Source of the DNA: Acinetobacter towneri DSM 14962 = CIP 107472
GTDB taxonomy: Bacteria; Pseudomonadota; Gammaproteobacteria; Pseudomonadales; Moraxellaceae
Direction: 5' to 3'
DNA length: 64,000 bases
Assembly: GCF_000368785.1 (NCBI RefSeq)
Contig: NZ_KB849690.1
Span: 206,966-270,965, forward strand
Shown here: in pieces, positions 31,996 to 40,856 of the stretch
Layout: the number at the start of each line of letters is the position of its first letter
Position numbering within the stretch: position 1 is the first letter of the stretch
The notes under the pieces: generated by a model
Told to the model about the DNA's origin: nothing
The model's input: the letters and a program-made list of their open reading frames with translations, nothing else
Database searches by the model: none
Made by a program: the position numbers and the translations under genes

Positions 31996-32970
31996 ACCCG
32001 AATTACGGATAAGAAAAGCCCTTGAAAAAAAGGTAGTTAGAGCCATTTAGAAAGTTACGACACAACCCAAAGGCTCTAACTACCATGTACGATTTTACAG
32101 AAATTTTTTGTATTGTTGATGATTTTTTCAAAAAATTTGAACCCATCTATTGGCAATTTCTCAAGCAAGAAAACAAACGTCAACGTATCAGACAAGCAAC
32201 GCTATCTTTATCAGAAATTGTGGCTATCTCCATCTACTATAAAACATCTCAAGTACATAATTTTAAGATGTTTTTTAACTTGCTTTGTCAGTTTGAAAGC
32301 AAACTCTTTAAAGACTTGCCTTGTTATAAAAACCTGATTACCCTCATCAATCAGCACCAACTTGCTATTCATGCTTTGCTTTATGCGTTGAGCCAAAAAG
32401 ATGAAAGTTCATATTTATGGATTGATTCAACACCTTTACCTGTTTGTAAAAATAAAAGAATCCCTAAAGGTCATCATGCTTTAGATGAGATTGCTTCTCG
32501 TGGTAAAAGTACGATGGGCTGGTTTTATGGTTGCAAATTACACTTGCTGATGAATCAAGAGGGTGAAATTGTAAATTCAGATTTATCAAACGGACATATT
32601 GCTGATCTTAAAAAAGTTGAGGATTTAGTGAATGGCTTATCAGCAACGGTCTATGGTGATAGAGGCTACATTAGCCAACCATTGAAAGAAACACTTAAAG
32701 AGCAAGGCATTGATTTAATTACTTATCCAAGAAAAAATATGAGAGTGACCTTATTGCCATTTTCTGATGAATTTCATCTACGACAACGTAAAAGAATTGA
32801 AACATTGATAGGATTATTGAAAGAAAAATATCACTTAGTTACGAGTAAACATCGTTCGATTGCTGGTTTTTTAGCAGGCGTATTTTCTTCACTATGTGCG
32901 TATCAACTTTGCCAAAAGAATAAGCCTAAAATTCATGTGATTAAATCTTTAGCTTATCCGTAACTGGGGT
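31996..32970 (+). mobile_element. IS982-family insertion sequence, complete
   Basis: Imperfect terminal inverted repeats: ACCCGAATTACGGATAAG at the left (31996-32013) and the reverse complement of CTTATCCGTAACTGGGGT at the right (32953-32970). The target duplication TAATTTA is found at 31989-31995 and 32971-32977 (possibly eight bases with the next A). About 975 bp with one intact transposase, so potentially active. It sits inside the recombinase-trio island. Confidence 0.92.
32085..32963 (+). CDS. IS982-family DDE transposase
   Basis: 292 residues. The IS982 transposase layout is visible: an N-terminal helical region, then the catalytic acidic residues in YLWIDSTPLPVC and TVYGDRGYIS, and a C-terminal KRIETLIGLLKEKYHL segment carrying the Glu. 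The frame is unbroken and fills nearly the whole element, ending seven bases before its right end. Similar IS982 elements are common in Acinetobacter. Confidence 0.93.
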   Translation: MYDFTEIFCIVDDFFKKFEPIYWQFLKQENKRQRIRQATLSLSEIVAISIYYKTSQVHNFKMFFNLLCQFESKLFKDLPCYKNLITLINQHQLAIHALLYALSQKDESSYLWIDSTPLPVCKNKRIPKGHHALDEIASRGKSTMGWFYGCKLHLLMNQEGEIVNSDLSNGHIADLKKVEDLVNGLSATVYGDRGYISQPLKETLKEQGIDLITYPRKNMRVTLLPFSDEFHLRQRKRIETLIGLLKEKYHLVTSKHRSIAGFLAGVFSSLCAYQLCQKNKPKIHVIKSLAYP

Positions 32971-33073
32971 TAATTTAAGATTTTAATATCATGAATGATT
33001 TATATTTTATTCACATTAATGTCATTTTTGATTTTTACCATGAGATCTAAATCTACAATGATGCTTATGAACA

Positions 33074-34627
33074 ATGAAAAAAACACCACTAACTTTAGCT
33101 TTATTAGCTTCGACAATTTTCTTAACAGCATGTACTGATGATGGGGACAATGGTCAAAATGGATTGAATAGTTTGATTCAACAGACGCCTTTAGTACTTG
33201 GAAATGATGATTGCTGGAGTGCTGGAACACGTATTGAAAGCGGTTTGGATAAAAATCAAAATGGGGAGCTGGATACTAATGAAATCCAGCAAAGCTCAAC
33301 CCAGTGTGGTCCAAATTTATTTGCCCAAGGTGTTGCTTTACCTTACCAAAATTTAACGAGCTTTAAGGTAAATGGAACAACTATTGCTAGTCCATTTACC
33401 CTTCGACAAGGTGGCTTTGGATCTGATGTTGCTGCGCACCCTACTAACAATAAACAATTTTATGCAATCACAGATCGCGGTCCAAATGCTGACTATAATG
33501 ATGGCGTGAATGGTGCTGGTAAGATTTTCCCAATGCCAGACTATGTACCTAAAATTGGGCTGTTTGAGGTGCAAGATGATGGCTCAATTAAACTCATCAA
33601 AACAATTTTATTAAAAGATCGTGATGGAAATAATATTAGTGGATTGCCGAATACTGCTGCACTCGGTGGTACAGGTGAAACACCTTACGATATCAATGGT
33701 GAGGTAATTGCCAAAGATCCATCAAAGCCATATGACCCACTAACTAACCCAATCAAGCTTGACGATTATGGTCTAGATACTGAAGGTTTAGCAGCATTGA
33801 ATGATGGTACATTTTGGGTAAGTGATGAATATGGCCCGCACATTGTGCACTATGATGCCAATGGAAAAGAAATTGGTCGTATTAATCCTTTTGTAAATGA
33901 TGTGCGCAATACATTCACTTTACCGCAAGAATTTAGATATCGTCGTGCCAACCGTGGTATGGAAGGTTTAACTATTACACCTGACCAAAAAACATTGGTT
34001 GGGATTATGCAATCGACAATGGACTTACCGACCAAAGCTGTTAATAAATCAACCTTAACACGTATTGTGACGATCAATCTTGAAACAGGAAAAGTTGCTC
34101 AGTATCTCTATTGTCAAGAAATTGATGCTAACTCAAACTCAGCTATTATTGCGATTAATGATCATGAGTTTTTAGTACTGGAACGTGATGGCAAATTCCT
34201 TAAAGACGATCCGAATATCATGAAACATGTTTATCGTATTGATCTGAAGGATGCTACCAATTTGGAGGATATCGCAACTCAGGGTGATCTAGTGCAAGAT
34301 CCTAAACTTGGTTTAACTATTGCAGGTAAAACCTTAGAGCAGTATTTCATCAATAACGACAAAAAATGGGAAGCATTACAAGCACTAAATATTCAGCCTG
34401 CAAGTAAAACCTTGGTATTGGATATGGGCAAACGTGTAAGTTATGCACATGACAAAATGGAAGGTTTATGGTTGATTAACCGACAAACTCTTGGCATTGT
34501 GAATGATGATGACATGGGGCTTTGGACAACCAATGGTTTAGAGCAAAAGTATTTGGATAATGTGGGCATGCGTGTCGATACACCTACCTTATATATTGCC
34601 GATAAGTTAAATCTTTTCAACCCATAA
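33074..34627 (+). CDS. Lipoprotein with phytase-family esterase-like domain
   Basis: 517 residues with a lipoprotein signal and lipobox (FLTACTDD, Cys near residue 20). A short N-terminal module follows (NDDCWSAGTRIESGLDKNQNG, with a Ca-binding-like DKNQNGELDTNE loop). The main domain looks like the esterase-like activity of phytase family (PF13449 type): FYAITDRGPNADY, LDTEGLAALNDGTFWVSDEYGPHIV, RGMEGLTITPD, VLERDG. It is probably surface- or periplasm-anchored; substrate unknown. It stands alone with its own terminator, as island cargo. The domain call is from motif memory. Confidence 0.78.
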   Translation: MKKTPLTLALLASTIFLTACTDDGDNGQNGLNSLIQQTPLVLGNDDCWSAGTRIESGLDKNQNGELDTNEIQQSSTQCGPNLFAQGVALPYQNLTSFKVNGTTIASPFTLRQGGFGSDVAAHPTNNKQFYAITDRGPNADYNDGVNGAGKIFPMPDYVPKIGLFEVQDDGSIKLIKTILLKDRDGNNISGLPNTAALGGTGETPYDINGEVIAKDPSKPYDPLTNPIKLDDYGLDTEGLAALNDGTFWVSDEYGPHIVHYDANGKEIGRINPFVNDVRNTFTLPQEFRYRRANRGMEGLTITPDQKTLVGIMQSTMDLPTKAVNKSTLTRIVTINLETGKVAQYLYCQEIDANSNSAIIAINDHEFLVLERDGKFLKDDPNIMKHVYRIDLKDATNLEDIATQGDLVQDPKLGLTIAGKTLEQYFINNDKKWEALQALNIQPASKTLVLDMGKRVSYAHDKMEGLWLINRQTLGIVNDDDMGLWTTNGLEQKYLDNVGMRVDTPTLYIADKLNLFNP

Positions 34628-34636
34628 CAATGAATG

Positions 34637-34667
34637 AAGCCCAAAAGCTAAAACTTTTGGGCTTTTT
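34637..34667 (+). terminator. Intrinsic terminator after the esterase-like gene
   Basis: AAGCCCAAAAG, six-base loop, CTTTTGGGCTTTTT. Confidence 0.85.
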
Positions 34668-34706
34668 AAATTCAACTAGTTTTTTTCAGACTTAAGCCAA
34701 TATTAA

Positions 34707-35330
34707 TCACCGAATGATATCAGCTAAAACATCTGCCAGCTTTTGCCCATTCTTACGATCAATTAAACGAGCTGACATACCAAATTCAGTTGGACCACTG
34801 TAATCAGCTAAAAGTGTATCTCCAATAAACAAAATGTCTTTGGCATGACATTGTAATTTATCAATTAAATATTGATAAATTTGTGAATCCGGTTTAATTG
34901 CTCCAACCTCATAACTCCAAGCATAAGCATCAAGAGAAGGTAAAAGTGAAGAAACAACTTTTCCATATGGCATAGCTAAATTTGAGCATAATGCCAACCT
35001 GAATCCCAATTTTTTTAACTCTTCCAGAGTTGATAAGGTATCTTCATACAGTCTAATAGAGCGTAACTCTTCATCTAAATCATGCTCAAGTTCTTGCAGA
35101 AATTGGTCTGGAATATTTACTGCTAATCGCTTTGTAAGCTCTGCCAAATTTAAATTTTGGGACATAATAAATTTGGCATCATCAGATTTTGGTTGTCGCC
35201 CATTTTCTTTTAACCATTTCATTAATTTTCTATATGGGGAACGTCTTTTCTCTATTTTTATAAGTGTACCAAACACGTCAAAAATAATGACTGAAGGCTC
35301 AATATGACCTGCTTTTATAAATGATTCCAT
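34707..35330 (-). CDS. HAD-superfamily hydrolase
   Basis: 207 residues with all four HAD motifs: I, FDVFGTLI (the usual second Asp is Phe-adjacent in DVFGT, as in L-2-haloacid dehalogenase/YjjG-type members); II, LALCSNLA; III, the Lys in GAIKPDSQIY; IV, LFIGDTLLADYSG. Likely a small-molecule phosphatase or dehalogenase-like enzyme; substrate cannot be told. It is followed by an unrelated leftward gene cluster within the island and is probably cargo. Confidence 0.8.
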   Translation of the reverse strand: MESFIKAGHIEPSVIIFDVFGTLIKIEKRRSPYRKLMKWLKENGRQPKSDDAKFIMSQNLNLAELTKRLAVNIPDQFLQELEHDLDEELRSIRLYEDTLSTLEELKKLGFRLALCSNLAMPYGKVVSSLLPSLDAYAWSYEVGAIKPDSQIYQYLIDKLQCHAKDILFIGDTLLADYSGPTEFGMSARLIDRKNGQKLADVLADIIR

Positions 35331-35401
35331 ATTTTTACAACCAATTAAATTGAATTTTACTTTTTGTTGAGATTATCATAAGAGACATTGCTATAAAAAT
35401 T

Positions 35402-35427
35402 AAGGGAGATATTTGATATCTCCCTTT
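35402..35427 (-). terminator. Intrinsic terminator of the 88-residue gene
   Basis: AAGGGAGATA, short loop, TATCTCCCTT. On the minus strand it is followed by AATTTTT. Confidence 0.7.
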
Positions 35428-35434
35428 GTTTGTT

Positions 35435-35701
35435 TTATTCGCTAAAATTTGCAAACATGATTTTAGGAAAATTTTTCATGAAGTGACGTCTAACATAGTT
35501 GAAGTCACTGAGATCATGTTGATTTTTTTCAAAATAATTAACCCAGGCTAAAGTTGCATCTTGGTCATTTAAATTGGGGTTAACATTCAGAAACAAAGCT
35601 AAATCAAATGTACGGTCAATATTAAACTCTTTGATCAGTGCAACAGCAGTTGAACGAACTTCCTCTGAAACAGAGAATTTTGGAGAAAAATAGTTATTCA
35701 T
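35435..35701 (-). CDS. Hypothetical protein, 88 residues
   Basis: Not recognised. Small soluble protein with predicted helices and no signal peptide. It contains a polar loop NVNPNLNDQDATLAWVNYFE. The gene is followed at once by a stem-loop terminator and faces away from the HTH regulator at 35860, with the repeated operator-like sequence in between. It may therefore be controlled by that regulator. Coding potential is supported by this layout and by a TGGAAG-type ribosome-binding site on the minus strand. Confidence 0.55.
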   Translation of the reverse strand: MNNYFSPKFSVSEEVRSTAVALIKEFNIDRTFDLALFLNVNPNLNDQDATLAWVNYFEKNQHDLSDFNYVRRHFMKNFPKIMFANFSE

Positions 35702-35768
35702 AGCTGAACTTCCATAAAAAATTATATAATGAGATTTAGAAAAGTTAATTTGTTTTTAGGAAACAAAA

Positions 35769-35838
35769 TAACCTGCTGTAGGTTAAATTATCACCCTGAA
35801 TATGATTTATCAAGTTAAATTGACTTGCTGTAGGTTAA
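35769..35838. promoter_or_regulatory. Repeated operator-like sequence in the divergent HTH promoter
   Basis: TAACCTGCTGTAGGTTA at 35769-35785 is an interrupted palindrome (AACCT-N5-AGGTT). A near copy, GACTTGCTGTAGGTTAA, lies at 35822-35838. Both precede the small HTH gene and lie between divergent genes, a typical position for autoregulation. Confidence 0.5.
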
Positions 35839-35859
35839 TTTTTTAATTTAAAGGTCGTT

Positions 35860-36066
35860 ATGATTAGATGTAGGCTATCAACTTTGATGGGTGAGCGAAA
35901 AATTTTAAAGTTAAGTGAGGTAGCTCAGGCGACAGGTATTAATCGAAATACCCTCACCAGTCTTTACTATGATCGTGCCGTGCGAATTGAACTTTCAGTC
36001 GCAGATACATTATGTAAATATTTTAATTGTAATATGCAGGATTTATTTGAATATACCAATCATTAA
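35860..36066 (+). CDS. Small Cro/CI-type HTH regulator
   Basis: 68 residues, essentially a single helix-turn-helix domain of the compact Xre type (YozG/DUF-like transcriptional regulators): LSTLMGERKILKLSEVAQ, then ATGINRNTLTSLYYDRAVRI as the recognition helix region, and LCKYFNCNMQDLFEY at the end. Such proteins commonly repress their own promoter on mobile elements. The operator-like repeats just upstream support that here. Confidence 0.82.
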   Translation: MIRCRLSTLMGERKILKLSEVAQATGINRNTLTSLYYDRAVRIELSVADTLCKYFNCNMQDLFEYTNH

Positions 36067-36114
36067 CACATCACTTAATGGGATGAGGTGCTAAAAATTG
36101 TAGTGATTAGATAT

Positions 36115-37071
36115 CTACTCTTTATCTATAAGTTTTTTAGAAAGGGCATTAACGGCAATAGAGGAAGTTTGATCCCAGTCGTGCCATATGTCTAAAAAGT
36201 CTTTTCGAACGTGATTTGAGTCAGTTGCATCCCAAAAAGCTTCCCACCAAATACTCGTTTGCTCTTTCTTTAGTAGAGCTAGAGGGTGTTCTTCGCACTT
36301 TAAAATTTTTTCAAATAATTCATTATTGATTAAATAGGCATTAGTTTTCGTTAAATATTTGGTTGATTTGTATAATTGTGAACATATACGTGCAAAGTTT
36401 TCTAACATATTCGTTCCACCTACTCCATTATAAGTAGAAACATGAATATTACTAGTTAGCACTTCGACACGCCAATCTTGTAATATTTTGATGATAATTA
36501 ACTCACCTTCTTTAGATATATTTCGAACAAAAATAATCTTTTGGGCTTCAGACTCATGCTTAGAAACAGGATCAACGTAAGAGAAAAGAGAATTAATATT
36601 GAAGTCTACATTATTTTCTGGTTGCCAATGGGAGCATGGGATGGGATGTCCATCGCCATGTATCAGCCAGTTCTCATCCACATATAAATATGATGCAATT
36701 TTCTTCAACTCAGCAAAAGAAGGTTCTTGCTTTGCTTGTAGCCAATTTAGAAAGATTTCCGCATTTTCATACTCACACATTTGAGCAATATGTGAGTATT
36801 TTATTGCATTCATTTTGAAGCTATTTATTAAATTTAGGCTGTGCGCAAGTCTTTCAGCAACTTCTACTTTTCGATCAATTATCTGATAGGACGAAAGTTT
36901 TAAATTTGAAGGATTGGTTTCAGAGGGGGTAAAAAAGTGAAAGCTTTTTTCAAGGCGATCAACTATCTCTGCATTCATAGAACGCTTTTCTTGATTTGCA
37001 ACTTCTTCAATTTTTTGTTTTAGGTCACTTGGGACACGAATCTTTAGTTGAGCATCCTGAGAAATTAACAT
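36115..37071 (-). CDS. Arc-like ribbon-helix-helix regulator with long C-terminal region
   Basis: 318 residues. The N-terminus (QLKIRVPSDLKQKIEEVA, then KRSMNAEIVDRLEKS) is an Arc/MetJ-type ribbon-helix-helix DNA-binding domain. A second region around 85-145 (AQMCEYENAEIFLNWLQAKQ; ELKKIASYLYVDENWLIHGD) resembles a degenerate HTH seen in phage-type regulators. The C-terminal half is unrecognised. It is divergent from a second, 54-residue RHH gene and next to the recombinase operon, so control of transposition is a reasonable inference. Confidence 0.72.
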   Translation of the reverse strand: MLISQDAQLKIRVPSDLKQKIEEVANQEKRSMNAEIVDRLEKSFHFFTPSETNPSNLKLSSYQIIDRKVEVAERLAHSLNLINSFKMNAIKYSHIAQMCEYENAEIFLNWLQAKQEPSFAELKKIASYLYVDENWLIHGDGHPIPCSHWQPENNVDFNINSLFSYVDPVSKHESEAQKIIFVRNISKEGELIIIKILQDWRVEVLTSNIHVSTYNGVGGTNMLENFARICSQLYKSTKYLTKTNAYLINNELFEKILKCEEHPLALLKKEQTSIWWEAFWDATDSNHVRKDFLDIWHDWDQTSSIAVNALSKKLIDKE

Positions 37072-37122
37072 AATTAATACAATCCCGTGTTGACTATATT
37101 TATAGAGTTTAATTTAATCAAA

Positions 37123-37162
37123 ACATGGTTTAAAGATAAACCAAAATAATAACCATGGTGGT
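37123..37162. promoter_or_regulatory. Operator-like inverted repeats between two RHH regulators
   Basis: ATGGTTTA and TAAACCA form one inverted pair (about 37125-37144). AACCATGGTGGTT (37151-37163) is a second near-palindrome. They sit in the 95-base divergent gap between the two ribbon-helix-helix genes, where Arc-type repressors would bind. Confidence 0.45.
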
Positions 37163-37166
37163 TCAT

Positions 37167-37331
37167 ATGAAATTATTAAGTTCTTCGACACAACTCAAGC
37201 TGCGCATTTCACCTGCATTAAAAAGCTGGTTGAAAAAAGAAGCTTTGTTACAAAATAGGTCATTAAATTCACAAGTGAATTTTATTCTAACTCAATTTAA
37301 ACAAATTACGGAGGATCAATTGAAAAATTAA
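37167..37331 (+). CDS. Small ribbon-helix-helix protein (Arc-like), 54 residues
   Basis: Translates to 54 residues; the core TQLKLRISPALKSWLKKEAL followed by NRSLNSQVNFILTQF matches the Arc RHH pattern (beta strand, helix A, N-R-S-x-N-x-Q turn, helix B). It pairs with the larger RHH protein on the other strand: LKLRISPALK compares with LKIRVPSDLK there. It is 163 bases upstream of the recombinase genes and reads in the same direction. Probably a regulator or accessory factor of the island. Confidence 0.7.
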   Translation: MKLLSSSTQLKLRISPALKSWLKKEALLQNRSLNSQVNFILTQFKQITEDQLKN

Positions 37332-37494
37332 AGTTTCATTCGGCAAAAAGTATAAAAGCCCATGGTTCCAACATGAGCTCTTATGAATGTCTTCATTGGT
37401 GATCAGACATTTGTATTTTGATGAATAGGGACATTTTTGTCAATCCTATCTCAAGGTCACTTTTTGCCTGTTTTTAATAAACAGGAGGCTCAAA

Positions 37495-38922
37495 ATGAGC
37501 ACTAAACTTAAAAATGGTCAGTCACGCTACCAGTCTAAAGCCGAAGTCGTGACCATCAAAAAATTTCAATTATTGACGTTGGCTAAGGCAACTCATTGTT
37601 TCAATGATGCCGAGTTCGAAAATTATGGTGATGCATATCTCGAATTTCCTTCAATTATTCAGGGAGATGGTCATCCGTCAGAAATTTTTAATCTGTATTT
37701 GCTGAAAAAATTACAGCAAACAGTACAGTACGATTTTAAAACCTTTGCATCTATTGCGCATCAGCTTGTTGATTTTCAGCGTTTTTTAGAAGATGAGCAA
37801 TTGGACTGTTTGAAATTTCACAAACTAAAACAGTCAAATGCGATTTTTAAATATCGTACTCGGCTAATTGAGCAAGCGAATGCAGGTCTAATTTCAGTTA
37901 GTTCGGCACGTAATCGAATTAATGCAGTGGTGAACTTTTACCGATTTCTTGTTACTGAAGATTTGGTTGATCATCAGCGCTACGGCATACCATTTAAAGA
38001 CGTCTACAAATACATTGCCGTGGATAATGAGTTTGGCGCACGTAGAAAAATGGCAATTAAGTCGCATGATCTTGCGATTCATGTTCCGGCCAAAGCACCG
38101 AATCCTGAAACGATTGCGGATGGTGGTGAGTTAAGTCCGCTTACTGTTGAAGAGCAAGCTGTTGTATTAAAAGCATTGCGGAAGTCATCACGTGAATATC
38201 AGCTGATGTTCTATCTTGCATTATTCACTGGCGCACGTTTGCAAACGATTTGTACTTTACGAATCAAAAACTTAATTGATTGTGAGCCAGATAGTCATGG
38301 CTTTATTAATCTGCTAGTTGGAGCGGGTACAGGCATTGATACCAAATTTCAAAAGTCAATGAGATTATTAATTCCGAAGTGGTTAGTGCAAGATCTTAAA
38401 ATCTATATCAATAGTGAGCGAGCGTGTCAGCGTAGACAGAAATCAAACTTAGGCGACTCGGATGAAAACTATGTGTTTCTCACCAAATTTGGCACATCAT
38501 TTTATACAAGCAAAACTGAACAGCAAGAACTGACTGAGCAGATTAAAGCATCTGACTCATCTGGGGTGAGGCTGAAATTGTATGACGGTGAAGCGGTTCG
38601 TAGTTATTTAAAAGTCGTACTATTGCCTGAAATTCGCCTGATTGATCCACAATTTAAAAGCTTTAGATTTCATGATTTACGCGCCAGTTTTGGTATGAAT
38701 TTACTCGAAAGTCAGTTACAGCACCTGCCAGAAGGGCATTCTGCTATGACCGCTGTTGAATATGTGCAAGCCAGAATGGGTCATACTAATATTAGTACGA
38801 CTTTACAGTATTTGAACTATAAATCGCGACTAGAATGGCGTAGTAAAATTCAGCATGAGTATGAATCAAGCTTAATGAAATACGTGATGTCTTCTGTCAA
38901 TTTTGCGGGAGAATTGTCATGA
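37495..38922 (+). CDS. Tyrosine recombinase, first gene of the trio (GmtY/TnpA-like)
   Basis: 475 residues: an N-terminal SAM-like core-binding region (about 75-185) and a C-terminal catalytic domain. All key residues are visible: Arg248 in TGARLQTI, a Lys near 284-288, His393 and Arg396 in FRFHDLRASFG, His430 in ARMGH, and the nucleophile Tyr439, nine residues later as in Xer/lambda enzymes. The ATG has AGGAGG eight bases upstream, the strongest ribosome-binding site in the region. The stop overlaps the next gene by four bases. It is likely the active integrase of the island. Confidence 0.9.
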   Translation: MSTKLKNGQSRYQSKAEVVTIKKFQLLTLAKATHCFNDAEFENYGDAYLEFPSIIQGDGHPSEIFNLYLLKKLQQTVQYDFKTFASIAHQLVDFQRFLEDEQLDCLKFHKLKQSNAIFKYRTRLIEQANAGLISVSSARNRINAVVNFYRFLVTEDLVDHQRYGIPFKDVYKYIAVDNEFGARRKMAIKSHDLAIHVPAKAPNPETIADGGELSPLTVEEQAVVLKALRKSSREYQLMFYLALFTGARLQTICTLRIKNLIDCEPDSHGFINLLVGAGTGIDTKFQKSMRLLIPKWLVQDLKIYINSERACQRRQKSNLGDSDENYVFLTKFGTSFYTSKTEQQELTEQIKASDSSGVRLKLYDGEAVRSYLKVVLLPEIRLIDPQFKSFRFHDLRASFGMNLLESQLQHLPEGHSAMTAVEYVQARMGHTNISTTLQYLNYKSRLEWRSKIQHEYESSLMKYVMSSVNFAGELS

Positions 38923-40856
38923 ATTTTAGACGTTCTCCGATTTTTGTGCATATCTCAGATATCAATAAACAAATTAATGAGCATGAGCGACTTGTTCTTG
39001 TCTGCAAAGATAAGACAGCTTCTTTTGCTTTTAAGACATTCGACATCGGAACTCTGTTTTATCGGAAAAGAGTATCTGGTGAGGTTTTATCAGAACAACA
39101 GTTATCTGCATCTTTTGATGAAAAAAGACGCTATTTTTTACAATGTTTGACCAATTATTTGTTGCAAATGGGCGGATCAGACTTATCAAAAGGCCTCTTT
39201 TACTACACTAGTAAAATGTTTCTAGATTATGTGGATTTGCAAAAGAAAAATTTTGATTTATCAAATCAAGACAGCGTTATCGATGCGTATCGTCGTTACA
39301 GTAAATATTTAGTTGATCGCACTTTGCTTGCAGATACTGACGAAGAAAACCTGGCTGCGCATACAGCAAAACAATATCAGCGTAATGCAGCGAAGTTAAT
39401 CGCATATGTATTTGATTGTCACGAAATTGATATTTTTAGTCAAGCGATGCAAGTACAGTCTCAGCGTTATGATGTGCCAGTTTTACCGATCGCAGAACAA
39501 GATCATCAAAAAACTTATGCAACTTTGTTGAATGCCTTTCTTGAAATTCATCGTATTGTTGTACAAGAAAATGACTTTCCTGCACATTTTCAATCCGTGG
39601 ATGAAGAAAACTTCTATTTTTACTCGAACTTTCATCATCAAACTGAAAAACAACATATTCAGTTTGATGTACAGAGTTACTTAGCCAAATATAGCTCAAT
39701 TCCGACATTGTCAAAAATGTTGATGGATTTCGGGCTTGCTGAGGATAGTGAACATCGAAAGCGTGTACGTGAAAATCGCAATCAAGCGATTCGTAAACTT
39801 GAAGAGCGTAATAAAGACAAGCGACATTTAGAGCGTACAAGACTTGCATCCTACGGTCTAGCAATCGGCATGCTGTTATTTATTGCACAAACTGGTGCAA
39901 ATCTAGACACTGCTCAACAATTACAACTCGACAGCATGGAAGTCCTGCCATCCACACAAGGCCGACGTTTCTCAGGTACAAAAAGCCGTGCAGGTGGCAA
40001 GACAGTACGGCCAGAGTTTGGGGTGAAATTTGAGCCAGTTTTTAGGAAGATTCTGGAACTTCGAGAATGGTATATTCAAGATGAGCCATGTGATTTTATC
40101 TTTCCATTGCGCAACGAAATTCAGCAATTGGGACCTGTAAGCAACGCCAGATTACAATTAATAAAAAATTTTTTACAGCGCATTTTCCCAAAAATGGCCT
40201 GGATCACCCCACAAGAGTGGCGCAAGCATGTTAGCAGTCAATATGTTGAATTGAGCGATGGTGATCTCTTACTCGAAGCTGAAAAAATGGGGCATTCACT
40301 CGATACAGCTCGCAAGAATTACAGTCGAACTTCATTTAAAGATGCGAGTCAGCAAATTTCACAATTCTTTCATGAGTTGAGAGAAGTTGCGGTGGCACAA
40401 ACTCGAACCGTTGAGCGCATTCCTGTGCAAACGTTAGATGAGACTGTTGATGTTCAAACCTTACCTGTCGGGGCTTGTACGACTACCAATCTACAACCTG
40501 AAAAAACTTTAGGCTTTACCAAACAAGCCCCAGCTCCAAACTGTCAGCAATTTGAGTATTGCCTATTCTGTCAATACTATGCAGTCCACGCTGACGATGA
40601 AGATGTACGCAAGCTTTTATCCCTAAAAAGCCTGCTCGGCTACGTTAAGCAGAAAGCCACGGATTTGATCAAATGGGAGTCACACTTCGGTGTGGTTTTA
40701 CATCGAATTGACGAAGTACTCAACAATTTATCAAATACTTATGGGAATTTGCGTGATCGTATTTTTTCAATTCAAGAAGAAGTAGAAAACGGTGATTTAG
40801 ATGCCTATTGGCTCAATCATTTTGAGCTTTTAATTGATCTGGGGTGGATATCATGA
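38919..40856 (+). CDS. Recombinase-like protein, second gene of the trio (GmtZ/TnpB-like)
   Basis: 645 residues. A tyrosine-recombinase fold can be traced but is altered. The first catalytic Arg position reads TGANLDTAQQL (Ala327 in place of Arg). The box II region is QEWRKHVSSQ around 432-440. The last box MGHSLDTARKNY keeps His459 and Tyr468 at the normal nine-residue spacing. A Cys-rich segment follows (Cys542, Cys548, Cys551 in NCQQFEYCLFCQYYAVH) that looks like a metal-binding knuckle. It overlaps both neighbours by four bases. Probably an obligate partner rather than an independent recombinase. Confidence 0.8.
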   Translation: MNFRRSPIFVHISDINKQINEHERLVLVCKDKTASFAFKTFDIGTLFYRKRVSGEVLSEQQLSASFDEKRRYFLQCLTNYLLQMGGSDLSKGLFYYTSKMFLDYVDLQKKNFDLSNQDSVIDAYRRYSKYLVDRTLLADTDEENLAAHTAKQYQRNAAKLIAYVFDCHEIDIFSQAMQVQSQRYDVPVLPIAEQDHQKTYATLLNAFLEIHRIVVQENDFPAHFQSVDEENFYFYSNFHHQTEKQHIQFDVQSYLAKYSSIPTLSKMLMDFGLAEDSEHRKRVRENRNQAIRKLEERNKDKRHLERTRLASYGLAIGMLLFIAQTGANLDTAQQLQLDSMEVLPSTQGRRFSGTKSRAGGKTVRPEFGVKFEPVFRKILELREWYIQDEPCDFIFPLRNEIQQLGPVSNARLQLIKNFLQRIFPKMAWITPQEWRKHVSSQYVELSDGDLLLEAEKMGHSLDTARKNYSRTSFKDASQQISQFFHELREVAVAQTRTVERIPVQTLDETVDVQTLPVGACTTTNLQPEKTLGFTKQAPAPNCQQFEYCLFCQYYAVHADDEDVRKLLSLKSLLGYVKQKATDLIKWESHFGVVLHRIDEVLNNLSNTYGNLRDRIFSIQEEVENGDLDAYWLNHFELLIDLGWIS

